Assembly (NCBI RefSeq): GCF_007995085.1
Contig: NZ_VOQS01000005.1
Span: forward strand, 310,001 to 374,000
DNA length: 64,000 nt
Source: Paraburkholderia azotifigens
GTDB lineage: Bacteria; Pseudomonadota; Gammaproteobacteria; Burkholderiales; Burkholderiaceae
Direction: 5' to 3'
The notes beneath the pieces are model-generated. The model was not told the origin of the DNA. It did no database searches and worked only from the letters and a program-made list of their open reading frames with translations. The translations under genes and the position numbers were made by a program. Positions 1 to 8,331 of this stretch are shown piece by piece; the stretch's first letter is position 1, and each line of letters starts with the position of its first letter.

Positions 1-121
1 GCAGAACGTAATCAGCGACATGCCCGATGCCCATCAGTCGTCGTGAACCGGATGAAATCCGCGATTCGACGAACCGTCGAAGCCGTTGCCGGCTTCGAGC
101 AGGTCGTCGGGACTTGTCTTT

Positions 122-137
122 GCCCGCCGTGGCGGGC
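122..137 (-). terminator. GC-rich hairpin behind the small CDS, possible weak terminator
   Basis: Seven-base arms GCCCGCC and GGCGGGC are separated by two bases. The hairpin lies about 18 bases past the stop of the minus-strand gene at 156-371. There is no T-run after it, so the terminator role is only suggested by position. Confidence 0.3.
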
Positions 138-155
138 GGAACTGGCAATGCGAGA

Positions 156-371
156 CTAGGCGTGCGCGTGACGGTCTTCTTCGAGCGCTTTCAGGCGAGC
201 TTCGCCAGCGTCTTTCGCGGCCGCGCGGTTTTTGTAGGTTTCGTCGGAAACGATCGTGCGTTTCACTTCGCGTGCACCGAAATCGACCAGTGCGATCACC
301 CACACATAGTCACCCGCCTGCTCGGCTGTCTGCACGAAGGCGCGCACGTCAGCCTTTTCGTCTGCTTTCAT
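156..371 (-). CDS. Hypothetical small protein, 71 aa
   Basis: I do not recognise a named family. The start at 371 (MKADEKADV) is chosen because GGAGGT lies seven bases upstream; longer readings of this frame run antisense into the ParA leader without a ribosome site. The product is small, soluble and charged, with an acidic start and a basic, Ala/Glu/Lys-rich C-terminal half that is probably helical (AAAKDAGEARLKALEEDR). It has no signal peptide or membrane segment. It points away from parA, so the two share a 230-base intergenic region. Confidence 0.6.
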   Translation of the reverse strand: MKADEKADVRAFVQTAEQAGDYVWVIALVDFGAREVKRTIVSDETYKNRAAAKDAGEARLKALEEDRHAHA

Positions 372-601
372 CGTGACCTCCACAAGAGTCGTGCACGAAC
401 CGCACACACGGAGCATCGTGAATGCCCGCCCGGATTGCATGGGCGCCGTGCGACCGGATGCACGTGAGACGATTCTAGCCGATGAAATCGCGCCGTATGA
501 AGGCCCATTGCGCCATGCGCTGCCCCGGCGTGCTTCGGCCGGTAATATGGCTGATGTATGCTGCTGGTTTCCAGAGCAGATCGATAGCAAAGAGGGGACA
601 C

Positions 602-1366
602 ATGCGGCGTGTCGTATTCAATCAGAAAGGTGGTGTCGGCAAATCGACGATCGTGTGCAATCTCGCGGCCATCAGCGCCAGCGAGGGCTTGCGTACGCTC
701 GTCATCGATCTGGATGCGCAAGGCAATTCCAGCCAGTATCTGCTCGGTTCACGGGCCAGCGAGGTGCATCCCACCGTGGCGAGCTTCTTCGAAACGGCGC
801 TGACGTTCAGCTTCAAGCCGATCGACGTCACCTCGTTCATTCATCCGACGCCGTTCGAAAATCTCGACATCATGCCCGCGCATGCGGATCTCGATACGCT
901 GCACGGCAAGCTCGAATCGCGCTACAAGATCTACAAGCTGCGCGACGCACTCAACGAGCTGGACATGTACGACGCTATCTACATCGATACGCCGCCCGCG
1001 TTGAATTTCTACACGCGCTCCGCGCTGATCGCCGTCGAGCGCTGTCTGATTCCATTCGACTGCGACGACTTCTCACGCCGCGCGCTCTACACGCTGCTCG
1101 ACAACGTGAAAGAGATTCAGCAGGACCACAACGACACGCTGCACGTCGAAGGGATCGTGATCAACCAGTTCCAGCCGCGCGCGGCCCTGCCGCAGCAACT
1201 CGTCGACGAACTGGTGAGCGAAGGGCTGCCTGTGCTCGGTTCGAGGCTGTCGTCGTCGGTGAAGATCCGCGAATCGCATCAGCACGCCAAGCCCGTGATT
1301 CATCTCGATCCGAAGCACAAGCTGTCGCAGGAATATCAGGCGCTGCATCGCGAACTGGCGGGCTGA
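602..1366 (+). CDS. ParA/MinD-family ATPase, orphan
   Basis: This 254-residue cytoplasmic ATPase belongs to the ParA/Soj family, whose members position DNA or protein cargo by ATP-dependent dimerisation on the nucleoid. The deviant Walker A box KGGVGKST lies at residues 9-16, the Walker A' box VIDLDAQGN near 34-42, and a Walker B-like YIDTPPAL in the middle. AGAGGGG sits just upstream of the ATG at 602. No ParB gene follows: the next gene is an outer-membrane protein. The cargo is therefore unknown. Chromosomal ParA normally pairs with ParB near oriC, so this is more likely an orphan or accessory ParA. Confidence 0.85.
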   Translation: MRRVVFNQKGGVGKSTIVCNLAAISASEGLRTLVIDLDAQGNSSQYLLGSRASEVHPTVASFFETALTFSFKPIDVTSFIHPTPFENLDIMPAHADLDTLHGKLESRYKIYKLRDALNELDMYDAIYIDTPPALNFYTRSALIAVERCLIPFDCDDFSRRALYTLLDNVKEIQQDHNDTLHVEGIVINQFQPRAALPQQLVDELVSEGLPVLGSRLSSSVKIRESHQHAKPVIHLDPKHKLSQEYQALHRELAG

Positions 1367-1502
1367 AGCGATCATCCGGCGGGCCATGCGGCGCGGTAAA
1401 TCCTTACCAAATTCCAGAGCTGACTCACCAGACTCGCAGTATCGATTCGAACGGTCGTGCGCATAGAATCGCCTCCAGACCAACACAACATTGGAGGAGA
1501 CG

Positions 1503-2234
1503 ATGAGGCCATACCGGGCCATTGCCATTGCGGCCGCGCTGTTGACAGGCACGGCCGCGCACGCACAGAGCGCGGGCAGTTTCGTTGCGAACGTGGGCTG
1601 GTTTCATCTGGCGCCGCAGGTGTCGAGCCAGCCGTTCAGCATCAACGCGCTCGGCAAGACGACGACCGCGAGCGGCTCGGGCGCGGATATCGACGGCTCC
1701 GATACCGTCGGCTTGACGGCGACGTACTTCGTCACCGATCACATTGCTGTCGAAGGCGTGTTCGGCGTGCCGCCGAAGTTCACGCTGTCGGGAACGGGCA
1801 CGCTCGCCGGGCTCGGCGAGTTGGGCAAGGCCTATGAATGGAGCCCGACGCTGTTGCTGAAATACTATTTCAACGAGGCGCAAAGCCATTTCCGCCCCTA
1901 TCTCGGGGCGGGCGCGGCATACGTCTGGTATAGCGGCGTAAGCCTGAGTTCGGCGATGTCGAGCGGCGCATTCCTCTACTCGTCGACATACGGCACCGCG
2001 CTCGAAGGTCAGACGACCGCGAAACTGAGCAGTTCGTTCGCGCCCGTCATCAATGCAGGCTTCACGTACAACTTCGACAAGCACTGGTCGGCGGGCGTTT
2101 CGCTGTCGTACATGTGGCTCTCGGCGCGCGCGACGCTAACGACGCATTCGGCGGCGGCCGGCACGGTGACGAGCACGTCGAAGATTCGCGTTGATCCTAT
2201 CGTTTCGTTCGTATCCGTCGGGTATCGCTTCTAA
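1503..2234 (+). CDS. OmpW-family outer membrane protein
   Basis: A 243-residue outer-membrane beta-barrel of the OmpW family (small eight-stranded barrels passing hydrophobic solutes). A signal peptide ends near residue 20 (GTAAHAQS). Family marks are the early GSFVANVGWFHLAPQ segment, the central pattern SPTLLLKYYF, the PYLGAGAAYVWY segment and a C-terminal aromatic residue (SVGYRF) read by the BAM complex. The start at 1503 is preceded by GGAGGAG; a TTG in frame at 1491 would place that site inside the gene. A hairpin terminator follows at 2273. Confidence 0.88.
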   Translation: MRPYRAIAIAAALLTGTAAHAQSAGSFVANVGWFHLAPQVSSQPFSINALGKTTTASGSGADIDGSDTVGLTATYFVTDHIAVEGVFGVPPKFTLSGTGTLAGLGELGKAYEWSPTLLLKYYFNEAQSHFRPYLGAGAAYVWYSGVSLSSAMSSGAFLYSSTYGTALEGQTTAKLSSSFAPVINAGFTYNFDKHWSAGVSLSYMWLSARATLTTHSAAAGTVTSTSKIRVDPIVSFVSVGYRF

Positions 2235-2272
2235 CGAAAACCCGACTGTATTTCTTCCAGAAAAGGCAACCG

Positions 2273-2306
2273 GAGGCCCGCCGATGAGACGGGCTTCTGG
2301 CTTTTT
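2273..2306 (+). terminator. Rho-independent terminator of the OmpW gene
   Basis: Arms GAGGCCCG (2273-2280) and CGGGCTTC (2290-2297), with one G-T pair and a nine-base loop, are followed by TGGCTTTTT. It lies 38 bases after the OmpW stop codon. Confidence 0.7.
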
Positions 2307-2358
2307 AGCGGGCCTTTGACGGACCTTTGACAGATCTTTAGTGAACGAACAGGGTGCT

Positions 2359-2778
2359 TCAGTAGCTTTCGACGAGAGCGTGATTCAGGCCGAATGTCTT
2401 CAGCACAATGAGTACGCGCTCGGAGATCACGAGCCGCGAATCGTCGGCAATGCCGAGATCGTTGCGTCCCGCCACGCCAGTCACGGATAACCAGAGAAAC
2501 TCCGGCAATGTGCGCTCCGGATAGATTTCTCTAAACGAATCGCTCACCGTCAATTCCAGATCCCGGCATTCATAGCCGCTCGCCTTGGCTTCATTCAATG
2601 CGCTAGCCGCGTCCCGCGTAATGATGAGAGCAGGAAAACTCTCGAGCAGCGCATCGCCTAGCCAATTGATAATTCTGTAATGGAGTCTGGTAATAGCGGG
2701 CGGATGGACGCTCGAGTCCAGAACTGTGTGCTTTCCAAGGCCACCGGCTACTTCGGGTTCGACATAGTAATATGCCAT
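2359..2778 (-). CDS. Hypothetical protein resembling polymorphic-toxin immunity proteins
   Basis: I cannot name this 139-residue protein with certainty. The sequence from MAYYYVEPEVAGGLG onwards, with LLESFPALIIT in the middle and LPEFLWLSVTGVAGRNDLGI near the end, reminds me of small immunity-like proteins found beside polymorphic toxins. That is recollection of family appearance, not a search. The start at 2778 fits this N-terminus; a GTG at 2817 would add 13 residues. No toxin gene is adjacent, and base composition and codon use look less GC-rich than neighbouring genes, consistent with transfer as an orphan immunity gene. Confidence 0.5.
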   Translation of the reverse strand: MAYYYVEPEVAGGLGKHTVLDSSVHPPAITRLHYRIINWLGDALLESFPALIITRDAASALNEAKASGYECRDLELTVSDSFREIYPERTLPEFLWLSVTGVAGRNDLGIADDSRLVISERVLIVLKTFGLNHALVESY

Positions 2779-2898
2779 ATCGTATTTGAGATCGGAGTGA
2801 TCGCTAATTTGGCTCACATTCCGGTTATAGCATAATGGCGATCAGAAATTTTTTCCCTGCACGAAAGGCAATGTAATAGCGCGGAATCACCGGGCAAT

Positions 2899-2924
2899 AT
2901 TACGCGTCCTGCATAAAGCGTAAT
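2899..2924. repeat. Inverted repeat ATTACGC-N12-GCGTAAT in an empty stretch
   Basis: The roughly 310 bases between the immunity-like gene and the ferritin-like gene hold no open frame I trust. The only structure seen is a perfect seven-base inverted repeat at 2899-2905 and 2918-2924. It could be an operator for the divergent pair, but nothing else supports that. Confidence 0.3.
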
Positions 2925-3089
2925 TGCGGTGAATCAGTTTGCGTTATTGCCTGGGCGGGATCGGGATACATAACCGGCTTCCGCCGTTTGACAGCATCGT
3001 GATGCGTGCGTGAACGTGCGTCCGCTGCGCTGCGGATGGAGGGGGCGTGCAGTATGCTGCTTGCGTCGTGCTATCGGGTGGACTCCGCG

Positions 3090-4088
3090 ATGAGTGATCA
3101 GACGCTTGAATCATTCGACGTCGAACGGCTGATTCCGGACTTTGCCGCGCCGCTGCTGGCGCCACTCAGCCCCGGCCGCGCAGCGATCGAAGCCGCCGAG
3201 GTCAACACGCGGCATTGGATCAGCGACGCCGAAGGCCCGTTCACGCCGGGCTCCGAGATCCATGTGCGCGAAACGTGCCGGATGTTTTGCGAGACCTTCA
3301 ATCCCTATCGGCCGGCCGTGCTCGACTGGCCAACGCTGGACCCGCAAGCACGCGAGCGGATCGTGTCGCTGCCTATCTGGGACATTGCCGTGCAGACGGA
3401 AGGCAAGGCGCGACTGCGCATGGCCGCTTACGCCGCCACCATTGCCGAACCGCATATGCGCAATGCTCTCGCGCTGAATGCGTGGGAAGAGAATCGCCAC
3501 AAGGACGTGTTGTCGCGGATGGTCGCTGCGTATGGCATTGCGCTCGCGAGCGAAGCGCCTTACGTGCTTCCTCGAGACGTCGAGTGGGCTTACCTCGTGA
3601 CGGGCTTTAGCGAATGCATCGACAGCTTCTTTGCGTTTGGGCTGTTCGAAATCGCGCACCGCTCGGGACTGTTTCCCCCCGAACTGATCGATACGTTCGA
3701 GCCGGTGATGCAGGAAGAGTGCCGTCATATCCTTCTGTTCGCGAACTGGCTGGCGTGGCATCGCGCGCAGCTGTCGTGGTGGCGGCGCATTGCATTCGAA
3801 CTCGAGGTCGCTGCCGTGTGGGCGTTTCTGGGCTGGGAACGCATCGGCCTCGCGCGTTCGATGGATGCCGACGGTAACGAGCAGAAGCAGGACAACAACT
3901 TCACCGTGAACGGTGCGCGAGCGGTATCCAATGCGGACATCGACGTGCGCGATCTGATGTTGCTGTGCTTGCAGGAGAACGACATGCGATTCTCCGGATA
4001 CGACGTGCGCCTGCTAAGGCCGCAAACCATGCCGGCGCTCGCGCGCTTCGCGTTGCGTTTCATGCATGAGAAGAAGGTGGCAACGTGA
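3090..4088 (+). CDS. Ferritin-like di-iron protein
   Basis: A 332-residue soluble protein with two ferritin-like iron-binding signatures, EENRHKD in the first half and EECRHI in the second, matching the paired ExxRH motifs of di-iron four-helix bundles. Helix-rich flanks (AYAATIAEPHMRNALALNAW) support the fold. The ATG at 3090 gives the MSDQTLESFDVERLIPDF start; upstream in-frame starts at 3006 and 3054 would add 28 or 12 residues without a clear ribosome site. The stop overlaps the next start (GTGA), so it is translationally coupled to the GH35 gene. Its reaction is unknown; oxygenase, desaturase-like and iron-handling roles all remain possible. Confidence 0.75.
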   Translation: MSDQTLESFDVERLIPDFAAPLLAPLSPGRAAIEAAEVNTRHWISDAEGPFTPGSEIHVRETCRMFCETFNPYRPAVLDWPTLDPQARERIVSLPIWDIAVQTEGKARLRMAAYAATIAEPHMRNALALNAWEENRHKDVLSRMVAAYGIALASEAPYVLPRDVEWAYLVTGFSECIDSFFAFGLFEIAHRSGLFPPELIDTFEPVMQEECRHILLFANWLAWHRAQLSWWRRIAFELEVAAVWAFLGWERIGLARSMDADGNEQKQDNNFTVNGARAVSNADIDVRDLMLLCLQENDMRFSGYDVRLLRPQTMPALARFALRFMHEKKVAT

Positions 4089-5953
4089 CGAGTACCATCG
4101 GACCAGATGGTCCACACGTCTTTAGCTTCGCTCCGAATGGCGACGCCTTTCTGCTCGACGGCAAGCCGTTCCAGATCCGCAGCGGAGAATTGCATCCTGC
4201 GCGTATTCCCGTCGAATACTGGCGGCACCGTATTCAGATGACGAAAGCGATGGGGATGAACACGATCGCGCTATACGTGATGTGGAATTATCACGAGACG
4301 AGCGAGGGCGTTTTCGACTTTCAAACGGACAATCGCGACATTGAGGCGTTCATACGGCTTTGCCAGGCCGAGAACATGTGGGTGCTATTCAGGCCGGGCC
4401 CCTATGTTTGCGCAGAATGGGATCTGGGCGGTATCCCGTCGTATTTGCTGAAGCACGCGGATATCCGGCTACGCACCGATTTCGCGAGCGACCCGCGATA
4501 CATGCGCGCCGTCGAGCGCTATATCGACGAGTTCGTTCCTCGAGTGAGGCCGTTGATGGCAGAGAACGGCGGTCCGATCCTGATGATCCAGATCGAAAAC
4601 GAGTTCGGATCGTTCGACAGCAATTCCGTGTATCTGGAGGAAATCAGGCAGTTGTGGATTCGCGGCGGCATTCATGGGCCGTTCTATACGGAAGACGGTC
4701 TCGTCCAGCTACGACAAAACCGGTCGACTGTCATGGGCGGCGCGATTGCATTGAGCAACGGCAACGCGGCGCAGATCGAAGCCGTGCGCAACGCGTTTCC
4801 TTTTGTGCCTGCAATGGCGGGCGAGGTCTATCCGGGTTGGCTCACGCATTGGGGCGACCGTGCATTTCAAGGCACATCCGTCGATCTTTCCGGTACGCTC
4901 GATGAATTCATGCGCAAGGAGCTGTCGTTCAATCTGTATGTGATTCATGGCGGCACGAGTTTCGGTTTTTACGCCGGCGCGAATGTGGATGCGGACACGG
5001 GCGAATATCAGCCCGATATCACGAGCTACGACTATGCCGCACCCATCAGCGAGCAAGGCGTGGCGACCGCGAGTTATATGAAATATCGCAGCATCATGGC
5101 GCGCTATCTGTCGACTCCGTTGCCGGATGTGCCCGCGCCTGTCGCGACAATTTCCGTGATGGATGGAGACAGTGTTCGCCGTTTGATGCCGCGACGCTAT
5201 GCGTCCCTCTGGGACAATCTTCCCGCTGCACTGCCGCTCGCGGATACGGTGCATCCACAGCCATTCGAGATGTATGGCCAGGCATTTGGCTTTGTGCTGT
5301 ATCGGAAGAAGCTGGAGCGCTATGCGGGCGGTGCGCTCGATATCGGAGACGTTCATGATTACGCGACCGTTTGCATCGCCGATCAGTATGCGGGTGCGGT
5401 TTCGCGAGCGAATGTGCCCAGGCATCTGGCGTTGCCGCTGAGGGTTGTGCAGCGCGAAAGGCTTGCGCTGCCCGGCGCCTCGTCTACACGGCAAGCGGGC
5501 GCGATGCTGGAGATACTTGTCGAAGGCATGGGCCGTGTGAATTACGGGCATGCGATGATCGATCGTAAAGGACTCATCGATCCCGTTGTCTATAAGAATG
5601 TATCGGGTGCGAGCGAACGGCTAAAGAACTGGGAAGTTGTGCTTTTGCCCATGGATTCCGCATTTATCGAGAACTTGCGTCCGGTTTGTTCCAACCCGAA
5701 CAAGCCCGGCATCTTCTTCGTCGCGACACTTTCGATCGATGCCGTCGGTGACGTCTATCTCGACATGACCGAATGGATCAAAGGCGTCGTGTGGGTCAAT
5801 GGCCGCAATCTCGGGCGCTACTGGAATATCGGCCCGCAAATGCGCCTCTATTGCCCGGGACCGTGGCTAAAGGAGGGCGACAACACCGTCTTGATCTTCG
5901 ATTTGCATCAGACGGAAGCGAAGCCGGTCAGCCTCGCGTCGACCTTATCGTAG
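4085..5953 (+). CDS. Glycoside hydrolase family 35 beta-galactosidase
   Basis: A 622-residue cytoplasmic beta-galactosidase of GH35. The N-terminal TIM barrel carries the family opening (SGELHPARIP, MGMNTIALYVMWNYHE, RPGPYVCAEWDLGG). The acid/base is Glu173 in QIENEFGS and the nucleophile Glu247 in AGEVYPGWLTHWG, both intact. The C-terminal part ends in the jelly-roll motif VWVNGRNLGRYWNIGPQ. There is no signal peptide, so it acts on imported oligosaccharides. GTG start at 4085 overlaps the ferritin-like gene by four bases. Its 3' end overlaps the convergent GH36-like gene by 46 bases. Together the two hydrolases suggest use of plant galactosides. Confidence 0.9.
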   Translation: MTSTIGPDGPHVFSFAPNGDAFLLDGKPFQIRSGELHPARIPVEYWRHRIQMTKAMGMNTIALYVMWNYHETSEGVFDFQTDNRDIEAFIRLCQAENMWVLFRPGPYVCAEWDLGGIPSYLLKHADIRLRTDFASDPRYMRAVERYIDEFVPRVRPLMAENGGPILMIQIENEFGSFDSNSVYLEEIRQLWIRGGIHGPFYTEDGLVQLRQNRSTVMGGAIALSNGNAAQIEAVRNAFPFVPAMAGEVYPGWLTHWGDRAFQGTSVDLSGTLDEFMRKELSFNLYVIHGGTSFGFYAGANVDADTGEYQPDITSYDYAAPISEQGVATASYMKYRSIMARYLSTPLPDVPAPVATISVMDGDSVRRLMPRRYASLWDNLPAALPLADTVHPQPFEMYGQAFGFVLYRKKLERYAGGALDIGDVHDYATVCIADQYAGAVSRANVPRHLALPLRVVQRERLALPGASSTRQAGAMLEILVEGMGRVNYGHAMIDRKGLIDPVVYKNVSGASERLKNWEVVLLPMDSAFIENLRPVCSNPNKPGIFFVATLSIDAVGDVYLDMTEWIKGVVWVNGRNLGRYWNIGPQMRLYCPGPWLKEGDNTVLIFDLHQTEAKPVSLASTLS

Positions 5954-7902
5954 CGCGGTGCAATCAATTCAAGCGTCAGCACCTGAAATGGATCGAGGCG
6001 TATCTGTTGCGGGCGATCCGCGTCGAAGCATGCCGGGATGTTCGCAGCGGAGTCGATAAACGGAAACTGCACGCTGAACCGACCTGAGAAACCATCCGGC
6101 AGTTCAAGATGCGTCCGCAGATCGAGCACGAAATCATTCGCCCGAACGTCCGGATTGCGCAGCGTCACGATCGCTTTCAACGGTGTCCATGCCGCCCAAC
6201 CGTAAACCTCGCACCGATCGGGTGCGCCGCCAATCCAGTGACAATCGCGCAGCACATTGGCATTGTCGCGAGCCCAGCGGGCAGTTTGCGCGAGCACGTC
6301 CCAGTCGCGCTCATTCAGCAGCGACGGCGTGACGTACAGTTCCTGCAATTGCGTTCCGCTGCCGAAGTACGAATGCACTTCGTGCGGGAACGCCTGCGCT
6401 GGATCGGTATTGAGCTGCGTATTGGCCTGCGCATAGATGATGCCGTGAAGCATCAGCGAATTGAGCGGAAACAGCGGGCTGCGGCACACGACGTTGCGAT
6501 ACGTCTGCGCATCGCGATACGTGATCCAGCGTTCGCGCTCGCTGCCCGCGCCGGCGAAGCCGTAATCCGCGCCGTCGCGCCAGATCGAATCGACGTAGCG
6601 CAGCCAGAAGGGCGAAGCGTGCGTGCCCGTCGACAGATTGACGAATACATCGCGCCTCGCGCGGCGCATGTCTTCGATCAGTTCCACCGCGGCATCCCAA
6701 TCGCTGTTGAAGCGGCTGCCTGCAATAACGGTATCCGCATTGCCTGTGCCATCCAGCTTGAAATGATTGACGCCGTGTTTCGTAAGCAGATCCATCGCGA
6801 CTTCGTGAAAGCGGCGATAGTACGCCGGGCCCGATAGCGCGAATCCGTCGCCGGCTGTTTCGTATCCGGCGGCGCGGCCACGTGTCACGCGCTCCGTTCG
6901 CGGTGGCCCGTAGCCGCCCCACGGCGACAGCCACGCGCCGGGTGCTGCGCCATAGCGTGCGGTGGCTTCTTTCAAAGGAACGAAGCCATCGGGAAACGCG
7001 TCGCTAAAGGTCCAGCTGCCGCTGTAATCGTCCCATCCATCGTCGAACAGGAAGGAATCGAGTTGCACGCCGCGCTTGTCGTGCAGTTCGCGGCCCAGCG
7101 CGTGGATGCGCTCGATGGCCTGCTCCTGCGTGTAGGTTGTCAGGAAACCGATGTCGTACCAGGAGTTGTAGTGTAGGAACGGACGATAAGGCCGTGCGCG
7201 TTCACGCTCGACGTAGGCGGCGAAATCGCGGCGCAGCTGGCCGTCGCGAAACACGCCTGTGACAGCGGAATAGGAGAGCGTTTTTCCTTTTTCGAGCGGC
7301 AGTGCACGCGAAAGTGTGAAGCAGGCGATGCCGTCGCGGACCTCGCTTTTCGCCATCGGGAGTTCGAAGCCCAGATAGACGTTGCCGTCGATAACGGGAA
7401 CGGCGGCGAGGTCGCCCGCTTTTCGCGCGGCGGGCGCTTGAGTTTGCAGCAGTGCAACTGAGGTAATGTGTTCGTCCTGCGCGAGTGCAAGGACGGACAG
7501 ATGCTGGCGGAGATAACGCGCGCCCTCGCGTTGCTCGACGCTCCATTCAACACGAAAGCGCTGCTCGTCGTCACCGAGCGTCGCAGTCACGCGCAGGCCT
7601 GCGTGACGTTCGGCTTGCCGCAGCGCATCGGGATGTGCGGGCAGTGCTTCTTCGCGAAGAGGCGCAACGAGCCGAAACTGCTCTGCGCCAAACGTGTGCC
7701 CATCCGCGAGTGTGAGAATAAACGGCGCGCTTATCTGCAACGTGCGTCCATGCGCGAGATCCGCCACGGAAACGCCGCCTGGACAACGGTCGGCTATCGT
7801 CCAGTGCAGCGCAATGACCTCATTGCCAAACGCATAGGTATCGCCTTGCGCACGGAAGAGAGGCGCGCCTGGAAGTGCGGGCACTGCGCGATTGGCGTGC
7901 AT
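5908..7902 (-). CDS. GH36-like alpha-galactosidase (melibiase-type)
   Basis: This 664-residue protein has a beta-rich N-terminal domain, a central TIM barrel and a beta-rich C-terminal domain, the GH36/GH27 plan. Barrel motifs include SFLFDDGWDDYSGSW and GVNHFKLDGTGNAD, where the Asp of KLDG occupies the nucleophile place of the usual KWD motif. The Lys-Leu-Asp-Gly form is not that of classical melibiases, so substrate specificity could differ. No signal peptide is present. The start at 7902 is followed only 15 bases upstream by the ABM-domain gene on the same strand, so the two may be co-transcribed. Confidence 0.75.
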   Translation of the reverse strand: MHANRAVPALPGAPLFRAQGDTYAFGNEVIALHWTIADRCPGGVSVADLAHGRTLQISAPFILTLADGHTFGAEQFRLVAPLREEALPAHPDALRQAERHAGLRVTATLGDDEQRFRVEWSVEQREGARYLRQHLSVLALAQDEHITSVALLQTQAPAARKAGDLAAVPVIDGNVYLGFELPMAKSEVRDGIACFTLSRALPLEKGKTLSYSAVTGVFRDGQLRRDFAAYVERERARPYRPFLHYNSWYDIGFLTTYTQEQAIERIHALGRELHDKRGVQLDSFLFDDGWDDYSGSWTFSDAFPDGFVPLKEATARYGAAPGAWLSPWGGYGPPRTERVTRGRAAGYETAGDGFALSGPAYYRRFHEVAMDLLTKHGVNHFKLDGTGNADTVIAGSRFNSDWDAAVELIEDMRRARRDVFVNLSTGTHASPFWLRYVDSIWRDGADYGFAGAGSERERWITYRDAQTYRNVVCRSPLFPLNSLMLHGIIYAQANTQLNTDPAQAFPHEVHSYFGSGTQLQELYVTPSLLNERDWDVLAQTARWARDNANVLRDCHWIGGAPDRCEVYGWAAWTPLKAIVTLRNPDVRANDFVLDLRTHLELPDGFSGRFSVQFPFIDSAANIPACFDADRPQQIRLDPFQVLTLELIAPRYDKVDARLTGFASV

Positions 7903-7917
7903 GACGCGCCTCGCCGA

Positions 7918-8232
7918 TCACTTCACGGTCTGAAGCACCTCGAATCCTTCGAATTCCGGATGCCCGAGATAGAGCGCGCGTGACTCGGTGCCCGCATTCC
8001 GGTGCGCGGCGCGGAATGCTTCCGACTGCGTCCACGCTTCGAACGCCGCGCGATTCGCCCACACCGTATGACTCGAATACAGCACGTGATCTTCACGCTG
8101 CGGGCCCTTCAGCAGATGAAACTCGACGAAGCCGGGCACGTCTTTCAGATGCGTGTCCCGCGTCGTCCATACTTCTTCGAATGCGCCTTCCGAACCCAGC
8201 GCCACCTTGAACCGGTTCATTGCAATGAACAT
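7918..8232 (-). CDS. Antibiotic biosynthesis monooxygenase (ABM) domain protein
   Basis: A 104-residue single-domain ABM-fold protein, the dimeric ferredoxin-like fold of heme-degrading IsdG-type enzymes and quinol monooxygenases. Typical segments are the N-terminal strand FIAMNRFKV, the GAFEEVWTTRDTHLKDVPGFVEFHLLKG stretch in two parts, the tyrosine-rich strand VLYSSHTVW and the helix FEAWTQSEAFRAAH. The start at 8232 is used because AGGAG lies upstream; a start at 8304 has no support. The heme-degrading Asn-Trp-His set cannot be placed surely by eye, so the reaction is left open. Confidence 0.75.
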   Translation of the reverse strand: MFIAMNRFKVALGSEGAFEEVWTTRDTHLKDVPGFVEFHLLKGPQREDHVLYSSHTVWANRAAFEAWTQSEAFRAAHRNAGTESRALYLGHPEFEGFEVLQTVK

Positions 8233-8331
8233 GACTCTCGCTCCTGAGTGACTGCGATCTGCTGTGCAGTATACGCACAAACGCGCACAGGATCGCGGAA
8301 GCACGCGTCGATCAGGAGGCGAGAGCCCGCA

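Noticed and set aside
2..46. Fifteen-codon reading frame ending in TGA at the left edge (plus strand)
   Set aside because: It could be the last residues of a gene entering from the left, but it is too short to support.
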